Shown: positions 20,390 to 28,953 of the stretch, piece by piece
Position numbering within the stretch: position 1 is the stretch's first letter
Layout of the letters: each line of letters opens with the position of its first letter
NCBI RefSeq assembly: GCF_014205295.1
Contig: NZ_JACHNF010000001.1
Coordinates: 1,550,001-1,614,000 of the forward strand
Source of the DNA: Kribbella solani
GTDB lineage: Bacteria > Actinomycetota > Actinomycetes > Propionibacteriales > Kribbellaceae
Reading direction: 5' to 3'
Length of the DNA stretch: 64,000 nucleotides
The notes under the pieces: generated by a model
What the model saw: only the letters and a program-made list of their open reading frames with translations
The model's database searches: none
What the model was told of the DNA's origin: nothing
Position numbers and translations under genes: made by a program

Positions 20390-20986
20390 TTAATGCACTT
20401 CGAGCAGTTCGATCGGGTCGAACGCGAACTCGAACGGCTCGGTCATCTGGAACACCTCACCGGACACTGCCGCCGCATGCTTGACGTACTGGCCGCCGGC
20501 GAGGCGGAAGAGCTCCACCTGCGCGTCGGCTACGCCGATCTGGACATGCATGTAATACGGAATGCCCTGGCGAGCGCAGATCGCCGGCTTGTCGATGCGG
20601 TCCCGGTGGAAAGAGGACGGTGAGATGATCTCGATCGGGCACAGGACCTGCTCGGCCTCGATCCAGGTTTGCTGCCGCACGCGTTCGCGCAGAAGTACCA
20701 GATCAGGCTCGATCCAGCCGCTGAGCCCGGTGCGTACGTTCAACGCCGAGTACAACGCGTGCCCGGCGGCCCGGGCAGGTCCGTCGAGCTGGAAGGCGAG
20801 CCTCAACGTTGCCCAGCTGTTCGCGCTGCCTTCGCGTGGACTCATCCGCAGCCTTCCCTCGACAGCCTCATACCTGGCCGGCGGCATACCTTCGATAGGT
20901 AGGTAGCGCTGCGCCAGCTCGACGGTCCACAATCCGTCGAGGTCGATCAGCGGATCGAACGGGTACTCCGGTGCAGGGGCTGCCAT
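20390..20986 (-). CDS. Uma2-family (DUF820) restriction-endonuclease-fold protein
   Basis: A 198-residue protein of the Uma2/DUF820 family, which has a PD-(D/E)XK nuclease-like fold but mostly unknown function. The core motif is visible: IEPDLVLLRE, then CPIEIISPSSFHRDRIDKPAICARQGIPYYMHV, where the D, E and K positions match the nuclease core. The start is ATG 20986 behind GAGGAGATAGGC; another ATG 24 bp upstream (21010) is possible. Such genes are strongly multiplied in cyanobacteria and actinobacteria. No toxin or transposase partner is adjacent. Confidence 0.85.
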   Translation of the reverse strand: MAAPAPEYPFDPLIDLDGLWTVELAQRYLPIEGMPPARYEAVEGRLRMSPREGSANSWATLRLAFQLDGPARAAGHALYSALNVRTGLSGWIEPDLVLLRERVRQQTWIEAEQVLCPIEIISPSSFHRDRIDKPAICARQGIPYYMHVQIGVADAQVELFRLAGGQYVKHAAAVSGEVFQMTEPFEFAFDPIELLEVH

Positions 20987-21066
20987 GCCTATCTCCTCTC
21001 CTCGACTCATCTTAGGCCAGCCTCCGCAGGTCCTGCGCGAGGCGCGGAACCCGCGGAAGCCGGGAT

Positions 21067-22836
21067 TCAGTCGATCGGAGGCTTGGACGTCGGCAGCGCG
21101 TCTCCCTGCTTGGAGCTCTCTTCTTCTTCCGGCAGGCTGCAGGCGACCACCAGGGCGAAGTCTTCGCCGTGGTTGCTGACGCCTTCTATTACTGCTGCTT
21201 CGACGGCGTCGGTGCCGATTTCGTGGCGGAGCATCAGGGGGTCGGTGCGGAGGTCCTTGGCCAGGGCAACGGCCAGGCCGACCATGACGACGGCGAACGG
21301 GAGTGCCGCGACGATCGTGACGTTCTGCAGGCCTTGCAAGGCGTCTGATCCGCCTCCGCCGGCCAGGAGCATCACGGCCGCGACGGCTCCGGTGAGTACG
21401 CCCCAGAAGATCACCAGCGGCTTCTTCGGTTCGATCGCGCCGCGCTCGGAGAGCGTACCCATCACGATCGACGCCGCGTCGGCGCCGGACACGAAGAAGA
21501 TCGCGACCAGCATCACGACCAGGATCGTCGTCACCGCGGTGAGCGGGATGTGGTCGAGCATGCCGAACAGCTGGCCTTCGCTGGTCGATTCGCCCGCGAT
21601 GTCCGTACCGCCGCGCTGGATGTCGATCGCGGTCCCGCCGAAGATGCAGAACCACAGCACGCTGACCAGTGACGGCACCAGCAGTACGCCGGTGACGAAC
21701 TGCCGGATCGTCCGGCCGCGGCTGATCCGGGCGATGAACATGCCGACGAACGGCGTCCACGAGATCCACCACGCCCAGTAGAAAACGGTCCAGCCGGACA
21801 GCCACTTGGCCATCGCGTCGCCGCCGCTCGCCTCGGTCCGCGCGGCCATGTCGGCGAGGTCGCGGAAGTAGTCGCCGATCGCCGTCGGTACCAGGTTCAG
21901 GATCAGTACCGTCGGGCCGACCACGAACACGAAGACGGCCAGTACGACCGCCAGCACCATGTTGATGTTGGACAGCCACTGGATGCCCTTGGCGACACCG
22001 GAGACCGCGGACGCGACGAACGCGGCGGTGAGGACCGCGATCACGCCGATCATCACGCCGTTCCCGGTCTGGTCCAGCCAGCCGAGGATGCGTACGCCGG
22101 ACCCGATCTGCAGTGCGCCGAGCCCGAGTGACGCGGCCGAGCCGAACAGGGTCGCGAAGATCGCCAGCCCGTCGATCACCTTGCCGATCGGTCCTTCGGT
22201 ACGGCGGCCGAGCAGCGGCGCGAAAGCGGCGCTGATCAGTTGCGAACGCCCGCGCCGGAACGTTCCGTACGCGATCGCGATGCCGACGACGGCGTAAATC
22301 GCCCACGGGTGCAGCGTCCAGTGGAACAGCGTGGTCGCCATCGCCGTCTCGAGCGCCTGCGACGAGCCGCCCTCGACGGTGCCGGGCGGGGGACTGGTGA
22401 AGTGCGAGAGCGGTTCGCTGACGCCGAAGAACATCAGGCCGATGCCCATGCCGGCGCTGAACATCATCGCCACCCAGGACACGGTCTTGAACTCGGGTTT
22501 CTCGTCGTCCCGGCCGAGCGGAATGCGCCCGTACCGGCCGGCGGCGAGCCAGATCACGTACACGACGAAGCCGGAGGCCAGCAGGACGAACAGCCAGCCG
22601 GTGTTCTGCTCGACCCAGCCCAGCGCCGAGGTGGACGAGGTGCCGAGACTGCCGGCGTCGACGATGCCCCAGGCGACGAAGGCCAGGGCGATGACCGCGG
22701 TGACGCCGAAGGTGACGCGGTCGAGTCCGGAACCGTGACTTCGGCTGCCGGGAGGTGGCGGGGTAGCTATCGCGGGATGTTGCGCGTTTTCATGGTTGTC
22801 TGGTGTGTCTGCCGGGCTGTCGATGTCGATCGCCAC
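21067..22836 (-). CDS. BCCT family betaine/choline/carnitine transporter
   Basis: A 589-residue integral membrane carrier with about 12 helices. Two family blocks are unmistakable: WTLHPWAIYAVVGIAIAYGTFRRG and GWTVFYWAWWISWTPFVGMFIARISRGRT. The latter carries the Trp cluster that forms the quaternary-amine site in BetP. The likely role is sodium- or proton-coupled uptake of glycine betaine or a related osmolyte. The acidic C-terminal tail (LPEEEESSKQGD) is cytoplasmic and could sense osmotic state as in BetP. The start is taken as GTG 22836, without a strong ribosome-binding site, so the N-terminus is uncertain by some residues. Confidence 0.92.
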   Translation of the reverse strand: MAIDIDSPADTPDNHENAQHPAIATPPPPGSRSHGSGLDRVTFGVTAVIALAFVAWGIVDAGSLGTSSTSALGWVEQNTGWLFVLLASGFVVYVIWLAAGRYGRIPLGRDDEKPEFKTVSWVAMMFSAGMGIGLMFFGVSEPLSHFTSPPPGTVEGGSSQALETAMATTLFHWTLHPWAIYAVVGIAIAYGTFRRGRSQLISAAFAPLLGRRTEGPIGKVIDGLAIFATLFGSAASLGLGALQIGSGVRILGWLDQTGNGVMIGVIAVLTAAFVASAVSGVAKGIQWLSNINMVLAVVLAVFVFVVGPTVLILNLVPTAIGDYFRDLADMAARTEASGGDAMAKWLSGWTVFYWAWWISWTPFVGMFIARISRGRTIRQFVTGVLLVPSLVSVLWFCIFGGTAIDIQRGGTDIAGESTSEGQLFGMLDHIPLTAVTTILVVMLVAIFFVSGADAASIVMGTLSERGAIEPKKPLVIFWGVLTGAVAAVMLLAGGGGSDALQGLQNVTIVAALPFAVVMVGLAVALAKDLRTDPLMLRHEIGTDAVEAAVIEGVSNHGEDFALVVACSLPEEEESSKQGDALPTSKPPID

Positions 22837-22998
22837 AGGTAAGTCACGCCTCGCTCGGGCGCGCCTCCGTTCCGTTGTGTCGGGGATTGTGCCCCCCGAC
22901 CGTGTCGGAGATCGTGGCAAAACGCAACAATCGTGTCCCCGGCCACACCACCGTGTCGCCCGGTCGAGCGCTCGATCAGCCGTCCCGGAACGGCGGAC

Positions 22999-23026
22999 GG
23001 GCCGCACACCTGGTGGTGTGCGGCCC
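22999..23026 (-). terminator. strong hairpin downstream of the cold-shock gene
   Basis: GGGCCGCACACC (22999-23010) pairs perfectly with 23015-23026 around TGGT. It lies 25 bp beyond the csp stop and upstream of the BCCT gene. There is no clear T-tract on either strand, which is usual for actinobacterial terminators. Confidence 0.75.
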
Positions 23027-23050
23027 GTTCACTGTCGTGCTGGAAGGGTC

Positions 23051-23260
23051 TCAGGAACCGATCGCGCGGATGTTCTCCGCCTGGAGGCCCTTCTGGCCCT
23101 GGGTGATCTCGAACTCGACCCGCTGGTTCTCGTCCAGCGAGCGGAAGCCCGACATCTGGATGGCCGAGTAGTGCGCGAACACGTCCGCGCCACCGTCATC
23201 CGGGGTGATGAAGCCGAAGCCCTTGTCAGCGTTGAACCACTTGACAGTACCGACAGCCAT
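23051..23260 (-). CDS. cold-shock protein (CspA family)
   Basis: A 69-residue single OB-fold nucleic-acid chaperone. RNP1 (KGFGFITPD) and RNP2 (VFAHYSAI) are intact, and the N-terminus [13 protein letters not shown] is the usual one. It binds single-stranded RNA and DNA and probably melts mRNA structure at low temperature. The start ATG 23260 follows GAGGAGATAGAC. The unusually long upstream gap (23261-23681, shared with a divergent gene) leaves room for a structured 5' leader, which is typical for csp genes. Confidence 0.97.
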   Translation of the reverse strand: MAVGTVKWFNADKGFGFITPDDGGADVFAHYSAIQMSGFRSLDENQRVEFEITQGQKGLQAENIRAIGS

Positions 23261-23681
23261 TGTCTATCTCCTCGATGGCTTATAACTAACCGTGACCCAC
23301 ACCTCATGGATCACGTGTCGCCGAAAGGTCCCAGACGACAGACCGGCCATGCAGCACAGCAAAGTCAGGGAGTCCAAAACTGCAACGCCATAACTGTAGC
23401 CGTTCTGCGGCGTGATGGTAGAGGTGACCACAAACACGTGTCGCTGATTGTCGCGGCCCGCTACCCTCTGTGGCCGCCCCGGCGCGGCCGGCGGCCGGGC
23501 GTCGAAAGACCGGAAATCCCGCGCCGACCTGCTGGTTCGCGCCGGCGGCGAGGTGCGGCACGATGGCAACGAAGGACAATGGCTCGGTACGCCGGGTAAT
23601 GGCCGCGGAATTCCGATCGTTTGTCCCGGCGTGTCGCGCGGCCGCGGACAGTTGCGCCGGGCGCAATCAGAGGAGGCAGAC
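23261..23681. other. 421-bp intergenic region between csp and the emfourin-like gene
   Basis: No convincing protein-coding frame is seen here. The left part must hold the csp promoter and leader on the minus strand. The right part is GC-rich and ends with the ribosome-binding site AGAGGAGG of the divergent gene. I could not identify a clear -10/-35 pair or a named regulatory RNA. Confidence 0.6.
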
Positions 23682-23966
23682 GTGATCGTCACCGTGACCC
23701 GCAGCGGCGGGTTCGCCGGGCTGACCAAGCACGGCGAGCTGGACACCAGCGCCGAGCCGGACGCCGACCGGCTGGAGGCCGCGGCCCGGGCGCTGGGCGC
23801 GAAGGACCTGGGCACCGGCCGGCCGCAACCGGACCGGTACGTGTACCGGCTGGAGGTGCGTGACGCCCAGGACGCGGACGCCACGCGACAGACCGTCCAC
23901 ACGGTCGCCGAGCAGGACGTGGACGCCGCCACGGCCTGGCTCCTCGACCGAGTCCTGAGCAGCTAG
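23682..23966 (+). CDS. emfourin-like protease inhibitor
   Basis: A 94-residue protein starting at GTG 23682, six bases after AGAGGAGG. The opening IVTVTRSGGFAGLTKHGELDT and the later YRLEVRD...RQTVHTVAEQDV match my memory of the emfourin (protealysin-inhibitor) family, small cytosolic proteins that block M4 thermolysin-like peptidases. Emfourin genes usually sit beside their M4 protease, but none is present here. The final codons are duplicated just past the stop (see 23949-24058). It could also be an uncharacterised small protein of the same fold. Confidence 0.65.
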   Translation: MIVTVTRSGGFAGLTKHGELDTSAEPDADRLEAAARALGAKDLGTGRPQPDRYVYRLEVRDAQDADATRQTVHTVAEQDVDAATAWLLDRVLSS

Positions 23967-24058
23967 CGAGTCCTGAGCAGCTGGGTCCAGAATCGATCAG
24001 GCCCCGGCGATCAGGTCCAATCGATCAGGACCAGAATCGATCAGGCCCAGTCGATCTC
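23949..24058. repeat. short tandem repeats at two convergent gene ends
   Basis: CGAGTCCTGAGCAGCT occurs at 23949-23964 and again at 23967-23982, duplicating the last codons of the emfourin-like gene. It is followed by CGATCAGG at 23994, 24008, 24022 and 24038, spaced 14, 14 and 16 bp. The array reaches into the stop region of the convergent hexosaminidase gene. Confidence 0.75.
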
Positions 24059-25492
24059 CGGTGCCCGGTAGAAGTTGATGCCGAGCACCTCCCAGCGCGG
24101 TGCCTGCGCCGCCAGCCGCTCGCGGTACGCGGGCCAGTCGAGCGCGCTCTCGTCCGACCACCCGAGCTCGGCGATTCCCGGCAGCCGCGGAAACACCATG
24201 AACTCGACCTTCGCCAGCTCGTCCAGCGTCTCGGTCCACAGCGGCGCCTCCACGCCGATGACGGCGTCCGCCGGCACGTCCGGGATCAGCGTGGCCGGAT
24301 TCCAGCTGTACGACTGCTCCACGCTGACCAACCCGGCCCAGTCCAGACCGAGCGGCGTTTCCGCGTGGTACTTCATGTCCAGGTACGCGCGGTTCGCCGG
24401 CGACAGCACCAGCCTCGCCCCGCCGGCGACCGCCTTCTGTGCCAGTGCCTGCGCCTTCTCGTCCTCCGTACCCCAGTATTGGACGACGGTCCCGGCCGGC
24501 AGCGGCGCGTCGCCGATCTCGTGCCAGCCCATCACCGTCTTGCCCTGCTTCACGACCAGCTCGGCGGCCTTCGGTACGAAGGTCAGGTAGTCCGAGTGCG
24601 GTGTCGAGTGCGCCTCGTCGCCACCGAGGTGTACGAGCGCGCCCGGCGTCTGCTCGGCCACCTCGCGGAACACATCGTCCAGGAACTCGTACGTGCGGTC
24701 CTTGCCGACCGTCAGCGTGCTGAACCCGACCTCGGTCTCGGTGTACAGCTCCGGCGCCGTCCCGTCCGCGGTCAGCTCGGCGTACGAAGCGAGTGCCGCG
24801 TTGGTGTGTCCAGGCGTGTCGATCTCCGGTACGACGACCAGGTAATGCGCTGCCGCGTACCGCACGATCTCGGCGAAATCAGCCTTCGTGTAATGACCGC
24901 CGGCGCCACCGCCGACCTGCTTGCTTCCGCCGTACTCGGTCAGCCGAGGCCATGAATCCACCTGGATCCGCCAGCCCTGATCGTCCGAGAGGTGCAGGTG
25001 CAGCCGGTTGAGCTTGTACTGCGACACCAGCTCGATGAACTTCTTGACCTGGTCGACGGTGAAGAAGTGCCGCGTGACGTCGAGCATCACCCCGCGGTAC
25101 TCGTACCGCGGGGCGTCCGTGATCGTCGTGCCGGCGATCTCCCACGGACCGTCCTGCGTACTGCCGGCCTCGGCCTTCGCGGGCAGCAACTGCCGGAGCG
25201 TACTGACACCGCGGAACACACCTTCGGCCGCGGCCGCCGTGATTGTCACCGCGTCGGCGTCCACGCGCAGCTCGTACCCCTCGGCCCCGAGCGTGTCGGC
25301 GCCGGTGCTGGACAGCGTGATCGTCCCAGCGCCGAGCTGGACCGGTAGGTCGTAGCCGGTGGACCGTCGCAGCTGCGCGGCGAGCCGGTCGGCGATGGTC
25401 TGGGTGGCGTCGTCGTGGCCGATGGTGGCGTCCGGTGACAACGTGAAGGTCGTGTCGGCGAGCGCCTGCTGCGTCGTGGGCTGCGGGATCAT
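24041..25492 (-). CDS. beta-N-acetylhexosaminidase, GH20 family
   Basis: A 483-residue glycoside hydrolase that removes terminal N-acetylglucosamine or N-acetylgalactosamine. An N-terminal GH20b domain (about residues 1-120) precedes the TIM barrel, which begins YRGVMLDVTRHFF. The catalytic Asp-Glu pair lies in HLGGDEAH, and the substrate-binding Trp residues are in GWHEIGD, YSWNP and APLWTE. There is no signal peptide, so it likely acts on imported chitobiose-type sugars in the cytoplasm. No transporter is adjacent. Downstream it converges with the emfourin-like gene through a short tandem-repeat array. Confidence 0.95.
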   Translation of the reverse strand: MIPQPTTQQALADTTFTLSPDATIGHDDATQTIADRLAAQLRRSTGYDLPVQLGAGTITLSSTGADTLGAEGYELRVDADAVTITAAAAEGVFRGVSTLRQLLPAKAEAGSTQDGPWEIAGTTITDAPRYEYRGVMLDVTRHFFTVDQVKKFIELVSQYKLNRLHLHLSDDQGWRIQVDSWPRLTEYGGSKQVGGGAGGHYTKADFAEIVRYAAAHYLVVVPEIDTPGHTNAALASYAELTADGTAPELYTETEVGFSTLTVGKDRTYEFLDDVFREVAEQTPGALVHLGGDEAHSTPHSDYLTFVPKAAELVVKQGKTVMGWHEIGDAPLPAGTVVQYWGTEDEKAQALAQKAVAGGARLVLSPANRAYLDMKYHAETPLGLDWAGLVSVEQSYSWNPATLIPDVPADAVIGVEAPLWTETLDELAKVEFMVFPRLPGIAELGWSDESALDWPAYRERLAAQAPRWEVLGINFYRAPEIDWA

Positions 25493-25547
25493 GATCGAGA
25501 GTGTTCGCGGGCCATCCGTATTTCGTCAAGCCCCTTTAGTAATTCTC

Positions 25548-26726
25548 TCAGCACTGCACCGCGACCACCGCCCGGCGGCGGGTCAACAGCGGCTCGCTCA
25601 GCATCACCGCGGCCGCCGCGAACGTCAGCAGGCCGCCGACAAGCGCCACGATGCGTACGGATGTGTGGTCGATCAATGCGCCGCCGACGAACGCACCGGC
25701 CGCGATCCCCACGTTGAAAGCCGAGCTGATCCCGGCCGACGCGATGTCGGTGCTCCCCGGCGCGACCTGCAAGGTACGGCTCTGCACCGCGACCGCCAGC
25801 GCGCTGAAGGCCATCCCCAGCACGGCGATCAGCGCGACCGTGGCCACCTTGAGCTGCCCCAGGCCGTACAGGCCGAGCAACGCGACCGTGATCAGCGCAA
25901 GCGGGACGAAGACCGCGGCCCACGGGTGCCGGTCGAGGACGCGGCCGGCGAGCAACGTACCCACGAAACCGCCGACGCCGCTCGCCAGCAGCATCGGGCC
26001 GAGCGCACCGGACCTGAAGCCGGTGATGTCGAGCAAGAACGGTGTGACGTACGTGTTGAACGTGAGGAAGCCCGTGACCCCAACGGCCGCCGCGACGAGC
26101 AGGACGGCATACCGGCGTACGTCCGGGGTGCTGCCTCGCCGCGAAGGACTGTCCTGCACCTCGGTCCGCGGCAGCAGCATCACGATCCCGGTGCAGGCCA
26201 CGGCGCCGAGCACCGCCATCAGCACGAACGGCGCTCGCCACCCGGCCTGCTCGCCGAGCCAGGTACCGAGCGGGATGCCGATGATGGGTGCGAGCGCCGT
26301 CCCGATCGCCAGCCGCGCGACCACCCGTCCGCGTTGCTCCGGCGGGAACAGGCTGGTCGCGATCGGCGGCGCGATCGACCAGAACAGCGCCTGCGACAGC
26401 GCGATCACCAGCCGCCCGCCGAACAGCACCTCGTAGGTCGGGGCGGCGGCGGAGAGACCGGTGGCCACGGCGAGTACGCCGAGGGTTCCGCCGAGGACCT
26501 GGCGGCGGGGGAGGCGCTGGGTCAGCCGCGCCAGCGGGAGTGAGGCGAGCACGACCACCACCGCGTACCCGGTGACGAGGAGGCCGACCTGGGAACGGGA
26601 GCGGTCGAGATCGCCGGCGATCACGGTCAGCAACCCGATCGGCAGCACCTCGATGGTGACGAACGAGAACGTCGAGACACCGAGCAGTACCAGGGCGGCG
26701 TTGGCTCGGCGGGACGAGAGGAGCAT
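25548..26726 (-). CDS. MFS transporter, DHA1/AraJ-type
   Basis: A 392-residue permease with 12 predicted helices. The first loop motif LTQRLPRRQVL and the motif-C-like LGTWLGEQAGWRAPF fit drug:proton antiporters of the DHA1 family (AraJ/PbuE/YdhP-like). The likely role is export of a small drug or metabolite; the substrate is unknown. It is divergent from a CGNR zinc-finger regulator, with only 49 bp between the two starts, so the promoters overlap and the regulator probably controls this pump. Confidence 0.9.
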   Translation of the reverse strand: MLLSSRRANAALVLLGVSTFSFVTIEVLPIGLLTVIAGDLDRSRSQVGLLVTGYAVVVVLASLPLARLTQRLPRRQVLGGTLGVLAVATGLSAAAPTYEVLFGGRLVIALSQALFWSIAPPIATSLFPPEQRGRVVARLAIGTALAPIIGIPLGTWLGEQAGWRAPFVLMAVLGAVACTGIVMLLPRTEVQDSPSRRGSTPDVRRYAVLLVAAAVGVTGFLTFNTYVTPFLLDITGFRSGALGPMLLASGVGGFVGTLLAGRVLDRHPWAAVFVPLALITVALLGLYGLGQLKVATVALIAVLGMAFSALAVAVQSRTLQVAPGSTDIASAGISSAFNVGIAAGAFVGGALIDHTSVRIVALVGGLLTFAAAAVMLSEPLLTRRRAVVAVQC

Positions 26727-26775
26727 GGAGTCACCTGATCCCGGTCAAAGGGCTGATACTGGTAGCGTCTCATCC

Positions 26776-27444
26776 ATGACCGATGGTTTACACGGGGCTT
26801 TCCGCATCGTGGGCGGCCACCCTGCCCTCGACCTCGTGAACACGGTCAGCCCCCGGCTCCGCGGTGGCGCGTCCGAGCACGACTACCTGACGAGTCCGGC
26901 CGAGCTGCTGGCCTGGAGCCGCAAGGTCGAGCTGATCGACCTGCGCGATTTCAGTGCCGTCGAAGGCACCTGGCGGATGGCGCCGGTGCTGGCCGCGAAG
27001 GCGCTCGGCGCGACGCTGGAGATCCGCGAGGCGGTGTACGACGTGCTGGCGCCGCGGGCCGACGGCGCGGTGGTAGCAGCCGACGGGGTCAAGCGCGGCG
27101 CGGGTTCCGCCTTCGAGCGGTTGATGCTGCGCTGGTCGGCGGCGGCTGCGCGATCGATGCTGATCCCGGTGCCCGATCGCGATCGCGGCGTCGCCGAGCT
27201 GGTGATCGGGACGTCGCCGGCGCAGCTGATTCCGGACCGGCTGGTGACCGCAGCGGTCGAGCTCGTGCGGACGGTCGAGCTGCGCCAGCTGCGGGCCTGC
27301 CCGGTCCAGGACGGTGGTTGCGGCTGGCTGTTCCTGGACCGCAGCCGGAACGGTTCCCGCCGCTGGTGCGCGATGGAGGACTGCGGGACGCGGGCGAAGA
27401 TCCGCAAGCTGGGCGAACGCCGGCGCTACCTACGTACCAGTTGA
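26776..27444 (+). CDS. CGNR zinc-finger/ABATE-domain regulator
   Basis: A 222-residue protein. The N-terminal ABATE domain begins FRIVGGHPALDLVNTV. The C-terminal zinc finger reads CPVQDGGCGWLFLDRSRN, then RRWCAMEDCGTRAK, where CGTR replaces the family's CGNR. These proteins are putative stress-responsive transcription regulators. The start is ATG 26776; the same frame is open upstream but overlaps the divergent MFS gene. A GATACT hexamer about 20 bp upstream may be its -10. It likely regulates the divergent MFS pump. Confidence 0.9.
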   Translation: MTDGLHGAFRIVGGHPALDLVNTVSPRLRGGASEHDYLTSPAELLAWSRKVELIDLRDFSAVEGTWRMAPVLAAKALGATLEIREAVYDVLAPRADGAVVAADGVKRGAGSAFERLMLRWSAAAARSMLIPVPDRDRGVAELVIGTSPAQLIPDRLVTAAVELVRTVELRQLRACPVQDGGCGWLFLDRSRNGSRRWCAMEDCGTRAKIRKLGERRRYLRTS

Positions 27445-27629
27445 ACAGTGGTAGCGAGGTCGAACCTTCACTGTCAGCGACCGGCTCACAGGGCGAGAAC
27501 GCGTGTCGAAAGGTGCGAACTGTCCCCTCGACCTGTCATCGTAGGCGGCCGGGCCTTCTGACCTGACGGGCCTGGCCGGGCCTGCCCCTGACAACGGAGC
27601 AGGCTGACGCAACAGAAGCTGGAGGACAG

Positions 27630-28046
27630 ATGACGCAGGTGGCAGAGCAGCCGGGCAGTACTGCCGGGCGGCTCGGCTCGGTGGTGCTGGATTGCCCGGA
27701 CCCACTCGAGCTCGCCCAGTTCTACTCGGCGCTGCTGGGGCTGGACATCGACGACAACGGTGACGAGGACTGGCGGAGCCTGACCGGCCCCGGGTCGTCG
27801 CTGGGGTTCTCGACGCTGGCCTTCCGGCGCTCGGAGGAGTACGTGCCGGCCACGTGGCCCGGCACCGACGCGCGGGATCTCCATCTCGACCTGATCGTCG
27901 AGGACCTGTCCAGCGGTCACGCCACCGTGGTCGCCCTCGGGGCCGAGCCGCTCGACCCGCTGGACCCACCGCCCGCCGAGAACACGCGCGGCTGGCGGAT
28001 CTACGCCGACCCCGCGGGGCATCCGTTCCGGATCTGCCTCGAGTGA
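27630..28046 (+). CDS. VOC family (glyoxalase/bleomycin-resistance-like) protein
   Basis: A 138-residue protein with two beta-alpha-beta-beta-beta modules: GSVVLDCPDPLELAQFYSALLGL, then LHLDLIVEDLSSGHATVVALGA and YADPAGHPFRICLE. The His, Asp and Glu positions fit possible metal ligands of the VOC superfamily. Substrate and reaction are unknown; many such proteins are dioxygenases, isomerases or antibiotic-binding proteins. It starts 9 bp after GGAGGA and is followed by a strong terminator. It has no operon partner. Confidence 0.88.
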   Translation: MTQVAEQPGSTAGRLGSVVLDCPDPLELAQFYSALLGLDIDDNGDEDWRSLTGPGSSLGFSTLAFRRSEEYVPATWPGTDARDLHLDLIVEDLSSGHATVVALGAEPLDPLDPPPAENTRGWRIYADPAGHPFRICLE

Positions 28047-28053
28047 GTCACCC

Positions 28054-28088
28054 GGAAGCCCGTCCCAGCCCCGCTGGGACGGGCTTCC
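28054..28088 (+). terminator. intrinsic terminator after the VOC gene
   Basis: A perfect 16-bp stem, GGAAGCCCGTCCCAGC at 28054-28069 pairing with 28073-28088, has a 3-base loop. It begins 8 bp after the VOC stop and also lies downstream of the convergent dioxygenase gene. Confidence 0.85.
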
Positions 28089-28136
28089 CGCATGTCCGGG
28101 CCAATCGTTCAGGCCCTTTCGCTCAGCCCGGCCCGT

Positions 28137-28883
28137 TCAGGCCCAGTTCGCGCTGTCCGCGAACGGGAAGTGTCGCGCCGCGTCGTACCGGGGCCGTGGC
28201 TGGTAGCTGTTCACGCCCGGCTCGCCGCGCAGGTGGAACGCGCTCGGGTACGGCGACTCCGGGTCGGTGATCCGCGTCGACGCCGGGATGTACCGGATGG
28301 TCAGCCCGCAGCGCCGGTTCGGTGACGTGTTGGCGTTGCTGCCGTGCACGATGTTCGGGTGGTGTACTTCGACATCGCCCGGCGCGAGCACCATGTCGAC
28401 CGCCTGGGTTTCGTCCACGTCGACCGCGATCTCCTTGCCGAGGACGCTCTCGACGTCGGTGTTGTCGCGCATCCCGGCCACCTCGCCGAGGTGGCTGCCC
28501 GGGATCACCCGGACGCAGCCGTTCGCCGGTGTCGAATGGTCGACCGCCAGCCAGAGCGTGACCACGCGCATCGGATCGAGCGGCCAGAACGCGGCGTCCT
28601 GATGCCAGAGCACCGGCTGGCCGGAGTACGGCGGTTTCGAGATGTAGTGCGACGCGAACAGCGCGACATCCGGCCCGACGAACTGCTGGGCGATGTCGAC
28701 CAGCCGATCGTCACTGACGAGCCGGACCCAGAACGGGTCGTCGCGCAGGTAGGCGTGGCCGAGCTGCTCGGGGCGTACGTCGGGGTGCCTGGCTTGCAGC
28801 CACTCGACATGATCGTTCACTTCCTTGATCAGGTCCTGGTCGATGACGTCGCGGAAGATGACATAGCCGTCAGTTTCGAACAT
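28137..28883 (-). CDS. phytanoyl-CoA dioxygenase (PhyH) family Fe(II)/2-oxoglutarate enzyme
   Basis: A 248-residue non-haem iron dioxygenase. The metal triad is H94 and D96 in WHQDAAFW and H180 in NIVHGSNANTS, with R190/R191 positioned to bind 2-oxoglutarate. PhyH-family bacterial enzymes hydroxylate natural products, amino acids or, like EctD, osmolytes; the substrate here is unknown. It is divergent from an AraC-type regulator, with 70 bp between the starts. This pairing strongly suggests control by that regulator. Confidence 0.92.
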   Translation of the reverse strand: MFETDGYVIFRDVIDQDLIKEVNDHVEWLQARHPDVRPEQLGHAYLRDDPFWVRLVSDDRLVDIAQQFVGPDVALFASHYISKPPYSGQPVLWHQDAAFWPLDPMRVVTLWLAVDHSTPANGCVRVIPGSHLGEVAGMRDNTDVESVLGKEIAVDVDETQAVDMVLAPGDVEVHHPNIVHGSNANTSPNRRCGLTIRYIPASTRITDPESPYPSAFHLRGEPGVNSYQPRPRYDAARHFPFADSANWA

Positions 28884-28953
28884 GCGTCAAGCGTGCGGTC
28901 GGCAGGTGGTCGGGGACTAGCAGCGGGCTGACCGGAATTTGTACTGTGTTGAT

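Noticed and set aside
20390..20986. Uma2 protein as part of a mobile element
   Set aside because: No transposase, inverted repeats or target duplication were seen around it.
22837..23007. N-terminal extension of the BCCT transporter to 23007
   Set aside because: The extra residues are Arg-rich and run into the csp downstream hairpin. A GTG at 22836 fits the family better.
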